Part shown: positions 53,139 to 61,289 of the stretch, piece after piece
Numbering within the stretch: position 1 is the first letter of the stretch
Layout: each line of letters opens with the position of its first letter
Source of the DNA: Microbispora catharanthi
GTDB lineage: Bacteria > Actinomycetota > Actinomycetes > Streptosporangiales > Streptosporangiaceae
Direction of reading: 5' to 3'
NCBI RefSeq assembly: GCF_006334915.2
Contig: NZ_VDMA02000022.1
Coordinates: 91,118-155,117 of the forward strand
DNA length: 64,000 nt
Position numbers and translations under genes: made by a program
Notes under the pieces: model-generated
The model's database searches: none
What the model saw: only the letters and a program-made list of their open reading frames with translations
What the model was told of the DNA's origin: nothing

Positions 53139-53308
53139 TCGCCGCCCGATCTCCGAAGCGGTGCTGCTGTCTCGCCGGCCCCGCCCTCGACCTCGTGGGT
53201 CTCCCCGGCCATTCGCGACCAGCCGCCAACCAGGTCGTCCGGTCGCCCGGATCACGATCTGCCGCTGGAGTACTAGGGAAACGACGTCGGTCGGCCTAAC
53301 CTGGGGCG

Positions 53309-53932
53309 ATGTCGGTTGACGGTACGGCGGCCTACGCCGATCTCGCGGGGTTGCCTCCGCTGGTCGGGCGTGCGGTCCAGGTGGCCCGGCAGGCGGGCTT
53401 CGCTCCTTCGTGCCGGCCTGAGCAGGGGCGGCTGCTGTACGCCCTGGCGGGCGGCGCCGAGACGATCGGGGAGACCGGCGCCGGGTGCGGAGTGGGCCTG
53501 GCATGGCTGGCCTCGGGCGCCCGGCCCGGGGCCCGGCTGGTCAGCGTCGAACGGGACGCACGTCGCGCGTCCCTGGCCGCCCAGGTCTTCATCGATCACC
53601 CGCAGGTCACGGTCATCCGCGGTGACTGGCGGGAGATCCATCGGGACGGGCCGTACGACCTGCTCGTGCTCGACGGGGGCGGCCAGGGCAAGAGCGGTGA
53701 GCAGCCGGCCGATCCGCACCGGCTGCTCCGGCCGGGAGGCACGCTGGTCATCGACGACCTGACCCCGGCTCGGCACTGGCCGCCGCGGTTCGACGGCGCC
53801 GTCGACCAGGCGCGGATGCACTGGCTCGGCCACCCGGGGCTGGACGCGGCCGAGCTTCGCCTCGCGCCGGATCTGGCCGCGCTCGTGGCCACGCGCCGTT
53901 TCGCCGAGACGCCCGGCACGAAGGATCACTGA
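53309..53932 (+). CDS. O-methyltransferase-like class I SAM methyltransferase
   Basis: A 207-residue protein. LLYALAGGAETIGETGAGCGVGLAWLA holds SAM motif I (GETGAGCGVG), RLVSVERDARRASLA motif II with the ribose Glu, VTVIRGDWREI and YDLLVLDGGGQGKSG motif IV, LLRPGGTLVIDDL motif V. Belongs with the methyltransferase_24/tRNA-type small-molecule O-methyltransferases. It begins 33 bases after the right inverted repeat; converges on the DHA2 exporter. Confidence 0.82.
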   Translation: MSVDGTAAYADLAGLPPLVGRAVQVARQAGFAPSCRPEQGRLLYALAGGAETIGETGAGCGVGLAWLASGARPGARLVSVERDARRASLAAQVFIDHPQVTVIRGDWREIHRDGPYDLLVLDGGGQGKSGEQPADPHRLLRPGGTLVIDDLTPARHWPPRFDGAVDQARMHWLGHPGLDAAELRLAPDLAALVATRRFAETPGTKDH

Positions 53933-53979
53933 CGGTCAGGCGCCCTCGGTGGAGTCGCGGCGCCGGTAGGCCGCCGGGG

Positions 53980-55425
53980 TCAGGGCTTCGTGGCGGTGAC
54001 GGGCTCGGCGAGGACGTCGTGACCGGCCATACGGCCCACCGGGCGTGCGGGGAGAGCCAGGGTGACGGCGGCGGCGACGAGGGCGGCGGCGCAGCCGATC
54101 AGCATCCCGGCGCGGAAACCGCCCTCCGACGGCAGGACGTGCCCGCCCAGCCGGATGGTCATCTGCGACAGGACGACGCCGACCACCGCGGCCGAGACGG
54201 TGGTGCCGATGGAGCGCATCAGCGTGTTGAAGCTGTTGGCGGCGGCGGTCTCGGAGCGGGGGACCGCGGCCATGATCAGGGCGGGCATCGCCCCGTAGGC
54301 CAGGCCGACGCCGATGCTGCACACGCAGGTGACGATCAGCAGACCCCAGGTGGAGCCCAGCAGGACGATCGAGGAGCCGTACCCGAGCGCCATGACCAGG
54401 CTGCCGGCGATCAGGGTGACCTTGGGGCCGCGGGCGGCCGACAGGCGGGCGCCCAGCGGCGAGACGGCCATCATCATCAGGCCGGAAGGAGCCATCCACA
54501 GGCCGGCCGCCAGCATCGACTGGCCCAGACCGTAGCCGGTGGCCGCGGGGAGCTGCAGGATCTGCATGACGATCAGCGCCTGGGCGTACATCGAGATGCC
54601 GACCACGATCGAGGCCAGGTTGGTCAGCAGGACCTGCCGCCGCGCGGTGACGCGCAGATCGACCAGCGGGTCGTTGACGCGCAGTTCCCACCAGCCCCAC
54701 AGCAGCAACACGACCAGTGCCGCGAAGAGCAGGCCGAGTGTGGTGCCGCTCGCCCAGCCCCAGTCGGCGCCCTTGGAGACGCTCAGCAGCAGGCACACCA
54801 GCCCGGCGCCCAGGCCGAGCACACCGGCGACGTCGATCCGGCCGGAAGCCCGGGCTGGCGTGGCCGGGACCAGGAGCCAGATCAGCACCGCGACCAGCAC
54901 GCTCAGCGCCGCCGAGCCCCAGAACAGCATTCGCCAGCTCGCGTACTCGGCGACCGCCGCCGCGATCGGCAGACCGAGCGCGCCGCCGATCCCCATGGAC
55001 GAGCTCAGCAGCGCGATGGAGGGGCCGAGCCGCTCGGGCGGCAGCAGGTCGCGCAGGGCGCTGATGCCGAGGGGGATCAAGCCCATGCCCATGCCCTGCA
55101 GACCTCTTCCGACGATCATCGGGGTCAGGGAGCCCGCCAGCGCGCAGACGACGCAGCCGGCGATCAGCGGCACCGAGCAGACCAGCATCATGAGGCGCTT
55201 GCCGTACAGGTCGCCGAGCCGGCCGGTGACCGGAGTCGTGACCGCTCCCGCGAGCAGCGTGACGGTGATCACCCAGGAGGCGTTCGACGCGGTGGTGCGC
55301 AGCAGGTTCGGCAGCTCGCCGATCAGCGGCACCACCAGGGTCTGCATCAGCGAGGCGACGATGCCGGCCACCGCCATCACGCTGACGATGCCGCCGGGGC
55401 GAGCGGCGGACGTGGAGCCTCCCAC
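53980..55425 (-). CDS. DHA2-family (14-TM) MFS multidrug exporter
   Basis: A 481-residue permease. GTG 55423-55425 has GAGGGAG at six bases; the ATG at 55476 would place the N-terminus inside the operator and is rejected. Motif A is GRLGDLYGKRLMM, motif C SSMGIGGALGLPIA; about fourteen helices, ending LPARPVGRMAGHDVLAEPV. Proton-driven export of toxic compounds. Divergent from a MarR gene with a strong shared operator. Confidence 0.93.
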   Translation of the reverse strand: MGGSTSAARPGGIVSVMAVAGIVASLMQTLVVPLIGELPNLLRTTASNASWVITVTLLAGAVTTPVTGRLGDLYGKRLMMLVCSVPLIAGCVVCALAGSLTPMIVGRGLQGMGMGLIPLGISALRDLLPPERLGPSIALLSSSMGIGGALGLPIAAAVAEYASWRMLFWGSAALSVLVAVLIWLLVPATPARASGRIDVAGVLGLGAGLVCLLLSVSKGADWGWASGTTLGLLFAALVVLLLWGWWELRVNDPLVDLRVTARRQVLLTNLASIVVGISMYAQALIVMQILQLPAATGYGLGQSMLAAGLWMAPSGLMMMAVSPLGARLSAARGPKVTLIAGSLVMALGYGSSIVLLGSTWGLLIVTCVCSIGVGLAYGAMPALIMAAVPRSETAAANSFNTLMRSIGTTVSAAVVGVVLSQMTIRLGGHVLPSEGGFRAGMLIGCAAALVAAAVTLALPARPVGRMAGHDVLAEPVTATKP

Positions 55426-55457
55426 GTGGGTCTCCCTCGAATCGATGGGCAAAACGA

Positions 55458-55508
55458 TGTGCACCCTACACACCATGTGTTACATGCACAATTCGTGTAG
55501 GGTGCACA
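55458..55508. promoter_or_regulatory. MarR operator with perfect 14-bp arms
   Basis: TGTGCACCCTACAC (55458-55471) and GTGTAGGGTGCACA (55495-55508) are exact inverted repeats 23 bases apart; the spacer holds a further weaker dyad (TGTG-N7-CACA). It covers the region between the exporter GTG (55425) and the MarR ATG (55531), so one protein can repress both. Confidence 0.85.
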
Positions 55509-55530
55509 TATCTGTACGAGAAGGAACCGC

Positions 55531-55950
55531 ATGGACAAGCCCACGCATCTCATCGAGTTCGAGACCATGCTGCTCGGGCGGCACCGGCACCTCGACCGCA
55601 GCGCCTACCTGCTGCTCAATCGCATCCACGTCACGGGCCCGATGTCCATAGGCCAGCTCAGCGACGCCTTCGGGCTGGACGTGTCCACCCTCAACCGGCA
55701 CACCTCGGCCCTGCTGCGCGCCGGGCTGGTGGAACGGATCCCGGACCCCGACGGCGGCATCGCCCGCAAGTTCCGCCTGACCGAGGAGGGCGAGCGGTGG
55801 CTCGGTGAGGAGCGCGAGAAGAACATCCTCGGTCTGGAGAAGGTGCTGGCCGGCTGGACAGCCGAGGACGTCACGGCCTTCGCCGCCTACCTGAGGCGGT
55901 TCAACACCGACATCGAACACCTCGCCGGGCGGCCCTGGCCCCGCCTCTAG
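55531..55950 (+). CDS. MarR-family regulator of the DHA2 exporter
   Basis: A 139-residue regulator; ATG 55531 has GAGAAGGAA upstream. MSIGQLSDAFGLDVSTLNRHTSALLRAGLVERI is the winged HTH (in part: LSDAFGLDVSTLNRHTSAL), DPDGGIARKFRLTEEG the wing, and N- and C-terminal helices form the dimer domain. Likely derepressed by an exporter substrate. Confidence 0.93.
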   Translation: MDKPTHLIEFETMLLGRHRHLDRSAYLLLNRIHVTGPMSIGQLSDAFGLDVSTLNRHTSALLRAGLVERIPDPDGGIARKFRLTEEGERWLGEEREKNILGLEKVLAGWTAEDVTAFAAYLRRFNTDIEHLAGRPWPRL

Positions 55951-55988
55951 CAGCGAACACCTGTGCGGCGGACCCGCAGGCACCGGTC

Positions 55989-56768
55989 TCACTCGCCGGG
56001 GAAGCCGGTCAGTTCCTCGACCGCCGTGTCCAATGACCTGTCGACGCCGTTGCCGACCATCTTCCGGTACGCCGGGTCGCCCGCCGCCGCGAGCCGCCGG
56101 ATGCCGTCGGCGGAGGCGCCGACCCGCTGGCGGACGGTCTCGACGAACCGCCCGGCCGGGCCGTCCCAGCCGTAGGCGTCGAGGAACAGCCGCAGTCTCC
56201 GGGGCCGCTCGGCGAACGCGGTGAACCCCTCCGCCGCCACCACATGGCGGGCGTGGAGCGGCACCCAGGAGAAGGCGGTGAAGGCGAGGTCCCACTCCTG
56301 GGTGACCGGACCGGCGAAGTCCCAGTCGAAGAAACCGACGAGGCGCCCGTCGGCCCACGCCGCGTTGTACGGCGCCGCGTCGTTGTGGCCGACGATCAGG
56401 CCGGGTCGCCAGGTCCCTCCCTCGCGCCAGACCGCGTCCGGCGGAGGGACGAAACTCGCCACCGCGGTGTGGAAGTCGCGCAGCCAGCCGGCCACCTGAC
56501 GGAGCGCGTCGTCGCTGTGCACCCACGCGGGCCACGGCCGCGCGGTCCCGACCACCTCTCCCGGCAGGTACGAGAGGACCTCCCGCCCCTGGTCGTCGAA
56601 CCCTCGTGCACGCGGGGCCCGGTCGAAGCCGACGTCCTCCAGATGCCGGAGCAACGCGTGCACGGCAGGCGTCCAGGGGCCGGGGACACGGCGCACCGTG
56701 TCGCCGACCCGGACCGCCCCATTCGTGTTCCCGCCCGGAAGACGTCGCTCTTCGATCACGCGTCCCAT
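55989..56768 (-). CDS. APH-family phosphotransferase
   Basis: A 259-residue kinase-like enzyme. LIVGHNDAAPYNAAW is the catalytic HxDxxxxN loop and GFFDWDFAGP the Mg-binding DxD, as in aminoglycoside phosphotransferases; the N-lobe is short (TNGAVRVGDTVRRVPGPW). Many actinobacterial copies phosphorylate unknown small molecules or contribute mild antibiotic resistance. Converges on the MarR gene. Confidence 0.9.
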   Translation of the reverse strand: MGRVIEERRLPGGNTNGAVRVGDTVRRVPGPWTPAVHALLRHLEDVGFDRAPRARGFDDQGREVLSYLPGEVVGTARPWPAWVHSDDALRQVAGWLRDFHTAVASFVPPPDAVWREGGTWRPGLIVGHNDAAPYNAAWADGRLVGFFDWDFAGPVTQEWDLAFTAFSWVPLHARHVVAAEGFTAFAERPRRLRLFLDAYGWDGPAGRFVETVRQRVGASADGIRRLAAAGDPAYRKMVGNGVDRSLDTAVEELTGFPGE

Positions 56769-56803
56769 GATGGCCCCCTGACCGCCCCCGCGGGCCCTGA
56801 CGA

Positions 56804-57442
56804 CTATCGGGACAGAGTGCGTTCGTGAGCCGGCAGGGTCACGTAGGCGATGGGGCCGCCTGACGTGGACGGGAGGGGCTTGCCGAGAAGGAGCTCGGCG
56901 ATTCGCAGGTCGTCAGCCGTGCCGCTCCCGACCACGTTAACGGGGGCGTCGAGGTCCCTGATGTAGCCGGCCAGTCGTGCGTCGAAACGGTGACGCGTCA
57001 CACCGTCGTCGGTCACTCTGCTGTCCCAGCCGCTCAGGCCTGTCAGTACGGCGACGACGAACCCGCCGAGCGTGACGGGGAGGACGCCGGCCTCCGCGAT
57101 TCTCGCCGGATTCCCCACCCACCACCCACGCAGCGCTTCCAGCAGTTCCGCAGGTGTCAGATCGGCGTGGAAGCCGATGAAGGGCCGGTCCTCGTCCGGG
57201 ACCGGCTTCGCGACGTCGACTCGCAACACCGCCATTCTGGTCGTGCCCGGTGTGATGGGCATGAGGTGGTGTGGCGCGACAGCGGAGCGAGTCGCGATTC
57301 GCCGCGCCACGTCCGAGGGGATGACCGGCTTGCCGCCGTGCCGGGTGATCGCCGGAAGCAACCCGGCGGCCGCGACTTTCCGCAGGCCGGCGAGCGGGAT
57401 GCCGAAGCGGATCGCGGCCTGTCTCAGGGTGATGAGGGTCAT
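56804..57442 (-). CDS. Hypothetical protein with N-terminal HTH-like segment
   Basis: A 212-residue protein. I use ATG 57442; a longer frame to 57520 runs into Arg-rich sequence. TLRQAAIRFGIPLAGLRKVAAAGLLPAI resembles a MerR/excisionase-type HTH (in part: AAIRFGIPLAGLRKVAAAG). The rest has WWVGNPARIAEAGVLPVTLGGFVVAVLTGL and RHRFDARLAGYIRD, which look like a family of small actinobacterial proteins of unknown function. No partner gene is evident. Confidence 0.6.
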   Translation of the reverse strand: MTLITLRQAAIRFGIPLAGLRKVAAAGLLPAITRHGGKPVIPSDVARRIATRSAVAPHHLMPITPGTTRMAVLRVDVAKPVPDEDRPFIGFHADLTPAELLEALRGWWVGNPARIAEAGVLPVTLGGFVVAVLTGLSGWDSRVTDDGVTRHRFDARLAGYIRDLDAPVNVVGSGTADDLRIAELLLGKPLPSTSGGPIAYVTLPAHERTLSR

Positions 57443-57508
57443 GAGCTCGTTCTCGGCGTGCAGCGTCGGGACCGTCAAGCGGCGCCGTGAACATGGGCGC
57501 CGGGCCAC

Positions 57509-57957
57509 CCTATCGATCAAGCAGGGTGGCGAGGAAGTCCTGCGTCCTGGCGTCGACGGAGTAGACCGCCGTGCCGATCATGCCGCGGGTGAGCAGCACC
57601 TTGTAGGTGTTCCTCTTGGAGTCGGCGGCCCTGGCCTTCTCCACCGCGTGCAGCACGATTTCGTACTCCAGGCGCTGCCGGTCCAGCAGGACGAACCGGT
57701 CCCGATCTTGATCTCGGCCGCGGCCACCTTCAGCAGTTGCCCGGAAGGCCGGATCGCCGACGCCAGCAGACTGTCGGCGGCGCGCGCACCGGGTTCGGGC
57801 GCGAACTGCGCGCGCAGGTAGTCGACGAACCGACCGCGACGGCTCTGGCTACACAGACGGGTCCGCTCGTCCTCCACGCGGTCGTAGAGGTCGTGGATAT
57901 CCGGGTCGTTCGCGTTGTGCAGGTAGGCGACGCCGCTATGCCGTTTGCGCCGAATCA
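57509..57957 (-). pseudogene. C-terminal remnant of a DUF2075/Schlafen-like DNA/RNA helicase
   Basis: Minus-strand reading gives HLIRRKRHSGVAYLHNAND, LYDRVEDERTRLCSQSRRG, FVDYLRAQFAPEP up to about 57720, then a one-base shift and RFVLLDRQRLEYEIVLHAVEKA, then NTYKVLLTRGMIGTAVYSVD ending at TAG 57509-57511. The TYKVLLTRGM block is typical for the last helicase motif of DUF2075 proteins. No start and no ATPase region: a scrap of a once larger gene. Confidence 0.65.
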
Positions 57958-57967
57958 GGTGGCGGGG

Positions 57968-59047
57968 TCAGCAGCCGGGGTATTTGTCGCGGTCGAGGCG
58001 GCCGCCGGTGAACTGGGTGGTGAAGTCGTCGGCGAGCTCGATGACGGTGTCCCTGCCCTCAAGCCGGGACACCCAGCGCCCGGGGAGGGCCGCGTCGCCG
58101 TACACCGTGCCCAGGAGGTTGCCGCAGAGGGAGCCGGTGGAGTCGCTGTCGCCGGAGTGGTTGACGGCCAGCAGCAGTGCCCGCTCGATGTCGTCGCCGC
58201 TCGCCAGTGCGCAGCAGACCGCGATGGCGAGCGCCTCCTCGGCCACCCACCCGCCGCCGAGCGTCTGCACCGCCTCGGGCGACGGCTCCGCCGCACCGGC
58301 CAGGGCGACCGCCGCCTCGATCGCGGCGGTGGTCTCCTCGTGTGCGGGCCGCTCGGCGAGCAGGCCGAGGGTGTCGTGTACGGCCGTGGCGAGCGGCGTG
58401 CCCTGGGACAGGAAGCAGACCAGCGCGGCGAAGGCGCCGGCCGCCAGATAACCGGTGGGGTGCCCGTGTGTGATCTGGGCGCAGCCGGCCGCGAGCGTGA
58501 AGGCCGCCCGCGGGTCGCGGGTGGCCAGTCCGAACGGGGCGGAGCGCATGACGGTGCCGCAGCCCTTGGAGCCGGGCTTGCCGGGGGCCGCGAGCGGGCC
58601 GAGGTCGGCGCGCAGGCCGGACACGCAGGCGTTGCCGGGCGCGCGACGGGAGTAGAGCCAGGTCTGCTCGCGGAGCCGGCCGGTGCGGACGAGGCCGTCG
58701 GCGGGCGGCGGCACGCGGTGCTCCTGCGTGTCGAGCCAGCGCAGGTAGGCGTGGCGGACCACCTGCACCTCACCGCCGCCGATTCCTCTCTCCCTGACGC
58801 GCACGTCGGCGCGGATCAGCCCTTCGACGGTGAACAGCGTCATCTGGGTGTCGTCGGTGACCAGGCCGGTCTCGCCGCGCCAGTCGGGCGCCAGGTCGGT
58901 CAGCCCCGCCCTGCCGTGGTCGCGGCGGATGGCGGCGATCGAGTCGAACTCCACGGGCGCGCCGAGGGCGTCGCCGACGGCCCCGCCGAGCAGGCAGCCG
59001 CGTACTCGGGCCCCGAACGGAATGTCGCCCGTTTCGGCATTACTCAC
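57968..59047 (-). CDS. ADP-ribosylglycohydrolase (DraG-like)
   Basis: A 359-residue enzyme. GTG 59045-59047 follows GAAAGGGG by six bases. RVRGCLLGGAVGDALGAPVEF is the family opening (in part), VTDDTQMTLFTVEGL the first Mg-binding Asp pair, GCGTVMRSAPFGL and NHSGDSDSTGSLCGNLLG the second metal motif. All metal ligands are present, so an active hydrolase of ADP-ribosyl links is expected. Divergent from the ROK gene; a GPH/ChbG sugar cassette lies on the other side, so a sugar-nucleotide analogue may be a substrate. Confidence 0.94.
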   Translation of the reverse strand: MSNAETGDIPFGARVRGCLLGGAVGDALGAPVEFDSIAAIRRDHGRAGLTDLAPDWRGETGLVTDDTQMTLFTVEGLIRADVRVRERGIGGGEVQVVRHAYLRWLDTQEHRVPPPADGLVRTGRLREQTWLYSRRAPGNACVSGLRADLGPLAAPGKPGSKGCGTVMRSAPFGLATRDPRAAFTLAAGCAQITHGHPTGYLAAGAFAALVCFLSQGTPLATAVHDTLGLLAERPAHEETTAAIEAAVALAGAAEPSPEAVQTLGGGWVAEEALAIAVCCALASGDDIERALLLAVNHSGDSDSTGSLCGNLLGTVYGDAALPGRWVSRLEGRDTVIELADDFTTQFTGGRLDRDKYPGC

Positions 59048-59126
59048 GATGATCCCCTTTCTGCCTTCCAAGAACGGTAGCGGTCTTGTCGCGGGGCCGC
59101 CGATCGGATAGAAACGGCTCACCCTT

Positions 59127-59151
59127 GAGTAGGAAACTTTCCGACCTACTC
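59127..59151. promoter_or_regulatory. ROK-type operator at the divergent promoter
   Basis: Outer arms GAGTAGG (59127-59133) and CCTACTC (59145-59151) enclose GGAAACTTTCC (59132-59142), itself a palindrome. GGAAA-x-TTTCC words recur upstream of ROK and sugar genes in actinomycetes. It lies 80 bases from the glycohydrolase start and 22 from the ROK start, so both sides could be controlled. Confidence 0.72.
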
Positions 59152-59172
59152 GGGCCGGGTCGCGAGGTGAGC

Positions 59173-60399
59173 GTGAGCGGGAACTACCTGGCCGGGCCGC
59201 AGGGCCTGCTCTGGTCGATCAACGCCCGCGCCGTGCTCGACGTCATCGACCGTGAGGGGCCGCTGGGCCGGCCGGAGATCACCAGGGCCACGGGCCTGTC
59301 CAAGACCACCGTCGCCCAGGCGCTGCGCGAGCTCGTCGCGCGCGGGGTCGTCGAGGAGGCGGGCGCCGACACCACCCGTCGCGGGCCCGCGGCGACCCTC
59401 TACCGGATCGCCCCCCGCTGCGCGCTCGCGCTCGGGGTCGACATCGGCCACCTGCGTATCCGCGCCGTCCTGGTCGACGCGGCGGGGGAGACGCTCGCCC
59501 AGGCGGAGACCCGGGCGCCGCGCCGCAGGGTGGCCGACACGGCGGCGGCGGTGACCGCGCTCGCCGCCGAGTGCGCCGAACGCGCCGGGACCGGGCCGGG
59601 CGACATCGGCCAGGCCGTCGTCGGCGTCCCCGCGGTCGTGGCGCGCGACGGCCGCACCGTCAGGCGGGCCTACGGGCTGCCGCAGGGCGGCCGCGGCCTG
59701 GCCGAGGTGATCGAGCGCGACCTGTCCGTGCCCCTGCTGCTGGAGAACGACGTCAACCTCGCCGCCGTCGCCGAGCAGCGGTTCGGCGCGTGCGCCGGCG
59801 TCGCCGACTTCGTCCTGCTCGGCGTCGGGGTCGGCCTCGGCGCCGGGATCGTGCTCGGCGGCCGGCTGCACCGGGGCTTCGCCGGGGGAGCGGGCGAGGT
59901 CGGATTCCTGCCCCACCCCGCGACCGAACTCGGCACGGAGGTGCTCGGCGCCCGCCGCATCGCCGAACAGGCCAGGCAGGCCGGAATCGAGGGCAGCCCG
60001 TCCCCGCAGGAGATCTTCGAGAGCGCCAGGGGCGGCGACGAGAGGGCACTCGCCGTGGTCGACGCGACCGCCCGCAGGATCGCCCACGTCGCGGCGTCCA
60101 TCGCCCTCGTGATCGAGCCGGAGCTGTTCGTGCTCGGCGGAGCGTTCGGCGCCAGCGCCGACCTGTTGCTCGGCCGCATCCGCCGCCACCTGGCCAGGGA
60201 CGCCGCGCCGCTGCCGATCAGGATCATCGCGAGCGGCGTCTCCGGGGACGCGGTGCTGCGCGGCGCGGCCTGGCTCGCCCGTCATCGCGCGCGGGAACGC
60301 GCCTTCGCCGCCGTGATGGGCGGGCGGCCGCACGACATGACGACCGGGGGACCGTACGACACGGACCTCACCGGGTCAGGGAAAGGGGACATCACGTGA
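59173..60399 (+). CDS. ROK-family transcriptional repressor
   Basis: A 408-residue regulator. GTG 59173 has GAGG at five bases; GTG 59167 is a near alternative. The N-terminal winged HTH is LGRPEITRATGLSKTTVAQALRELVARG (in part: ITRATGLSKTTVAQALREL). The ROK core has DIGHLRIRAVLVDAAG (phosphate loop), LLENDVNLAAVAEQRFG, GVGVGLGAGIVLGG and GGAGEVGFLP. The CxCGxxGC zinc motif is missing. Probably senses a phosphorylated or free amino sugar. Stop overlaps the deacetylase start. Confidence 0.92.
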   Translation: MSGNYLAGPQGLLWSINARAVLDVIDREGPLGRPEITRATGLSKTTVAQALRELVARGVVEEAGADTTRRGPAATLYRIAPRCALALGVDIGHLRIRAVLVDAAGETLAQAETRAPRRRVADTAAAVTALAAECAERAGTGPGDIGQAVVGVPAVVARDGRTVRRAYGLPQGGRGLAEVIERDLSVPLLLENDVNLAAVAEQRFGACAGVADFVLLGVGVGLGAGIVLGGRLHRGFAGGAGEVGFLPHPATELGTEVLGARRIAEQARQAGIEGSPSPQEIFESARGGDERALAVVDATARRIAHVAASIALVIEPELFVLGGAFGASADLLLGRIRRHLARDAAPLPIRIIASGVSGDAVLRGAAWLARHRARERAFAAVMGGRPHDMTTGGPYDTDLTGSGKGDIT

Positions 60400-61289
60400 A
60401 CCTCGCACGACGGCTCGGCGCCGGGCCGGGCGACCGGCTGCTGATCGTGAACGCCGACGACTACGGCATGTGCCGCGCGGCCAACACCGGCATCACCGCA
60501 CTGCTCGCCGCCCGCGCCATCAGCTCGGCGACCGTGATGACGCCGTGCCCGTGGGCCCCCGACGCGGTCCGTACGGCCGTCGCGGGCGGCTACGACGTGG
60601 GCATCCACCTGACGTTCACCAGCGAGTGGGAGGGATATCGGTGGGGACCGGTGACCCGCGACCGCGCGGTGTCCTCGCTCGTGGACGACGCCGGCTACTT
60701 CCCGGCCGACTGCCGCACCGTGGAGGAGCGGGCCGACCCCGAGGAGGTCCGCGCGGAGATCGACGCGCAGATCCGCAGGGCCGTCGCCCTCGGCCTCGAC
60801 CCATCGCACGCCGACAACCACATGGGCAGCCTGTACGGCCTGGCCACCGGCCGTGACTTCCTCGACGTCGTCTTCAAGGCGTGCGCGGAGCACGGCCTGC
60901 CGTTCCGGCTGCCCCGGACCCTCGACGGCATGGGCCTGCCGGAGGAGCTGGAACCGTTCGCGCGGGCGAGAGCCGAGGCCGCCGACGCGGCGGGCGTGGT
61001 GATCCTCGACCGGCTGTGGACGCTGCCCTTCGAACTGGCGGAGGGGGAGACGTACGAGAGCGTCAGAAATGACATGATCGGGCTGATCCGGGCGCTGCGC
61101 CCCGGTGTCACCGAGATCTACATCCACCCGTTCGAGGAGACCGGCGAGCTCCGGCAGATCATGCCGCATCACGCCAAACGCGGCATGGAGCTGCGGCTGT
61201 TCACCGATCCGGAGGTCCGCCGCGCCATCGCCGAGGAAGGCGTCCGCCTCATCGGCTGGTCCGACCTGCGCACGGCCCAGAGGGCCTGA
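60396..61289 (+). CDS. ChbG/YdjC-type carbohydrate deacetylase
   Basis: A 297-residue protein. GTG 60396 is seven bases after GGGAAAGGGG and overlaps the ROK stop (GTGA). LIVNADDYGMC gives the metal Asp pair; GIHLTFTSEW the His, SHADNHMGSLYG the second His, EIYIHPFEETGEL the C-terminal His. ChbG deacetylates chitobiose and related oligosaccharides. With ROK and a transporter remnant it forms a sugar-use cassette. Confidence 0.92.
   Translation: MNLARRLGAGPGDRLLIVNADDYGMCRAANTGITALLAARAISSATVMTPCPWAPDAVRTAVAGGYDVGIHLTFTSEWEGYRWGPVTRDRAVSSLVDDAGYFPADCRTVEERADPEEVRAEIDAQIRRAVALGLDPSHADNHMGSLYGLATGRDFLDVVFKACAEHGLPFRLPRTLDGMGLPEELEPFARARAEAADAAGVVILDRLWTLPFELAEGETYESVRNDMIGLIRALRPGVTEIYIHPFEETGELRQIMPHHAKRGMELRLFTDPEVRRAIAEEGVRLIGWSDLRTAQRA

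Larger units (their letters stand above)
51404..53276. mobile_element. 1.87-kb unit with 26/27 terminal inverted repeats carrying tetR and patatin genes
   Basis: 51404-51430 and 53250-53276 are inverted copies of a 27-bp sequence differing at one position (CTAGTACTCCAGCGG-T/C-AGATCGTGATC). The outermost CTAG could be a 4-bp target duplication. Just inside the left end is an IS701-type transposase scrap. Between them lie a TetR gene and a patatin gene in good order. The left end lies at the very 3' end of the dead MFS gene. Interpretation: non-autonomous transposon whose transposase was largely replaced, or two IS remnants facing each other. Confidence 0.7.

Noticed and set aside
54019..55500. 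Plus-strand 493-codon frame antisense to the DHA2 exporter
   Set aside because: Gln/Asp/Gly-rich mirror of hydrophobic helices and it crosses the MarR operator.
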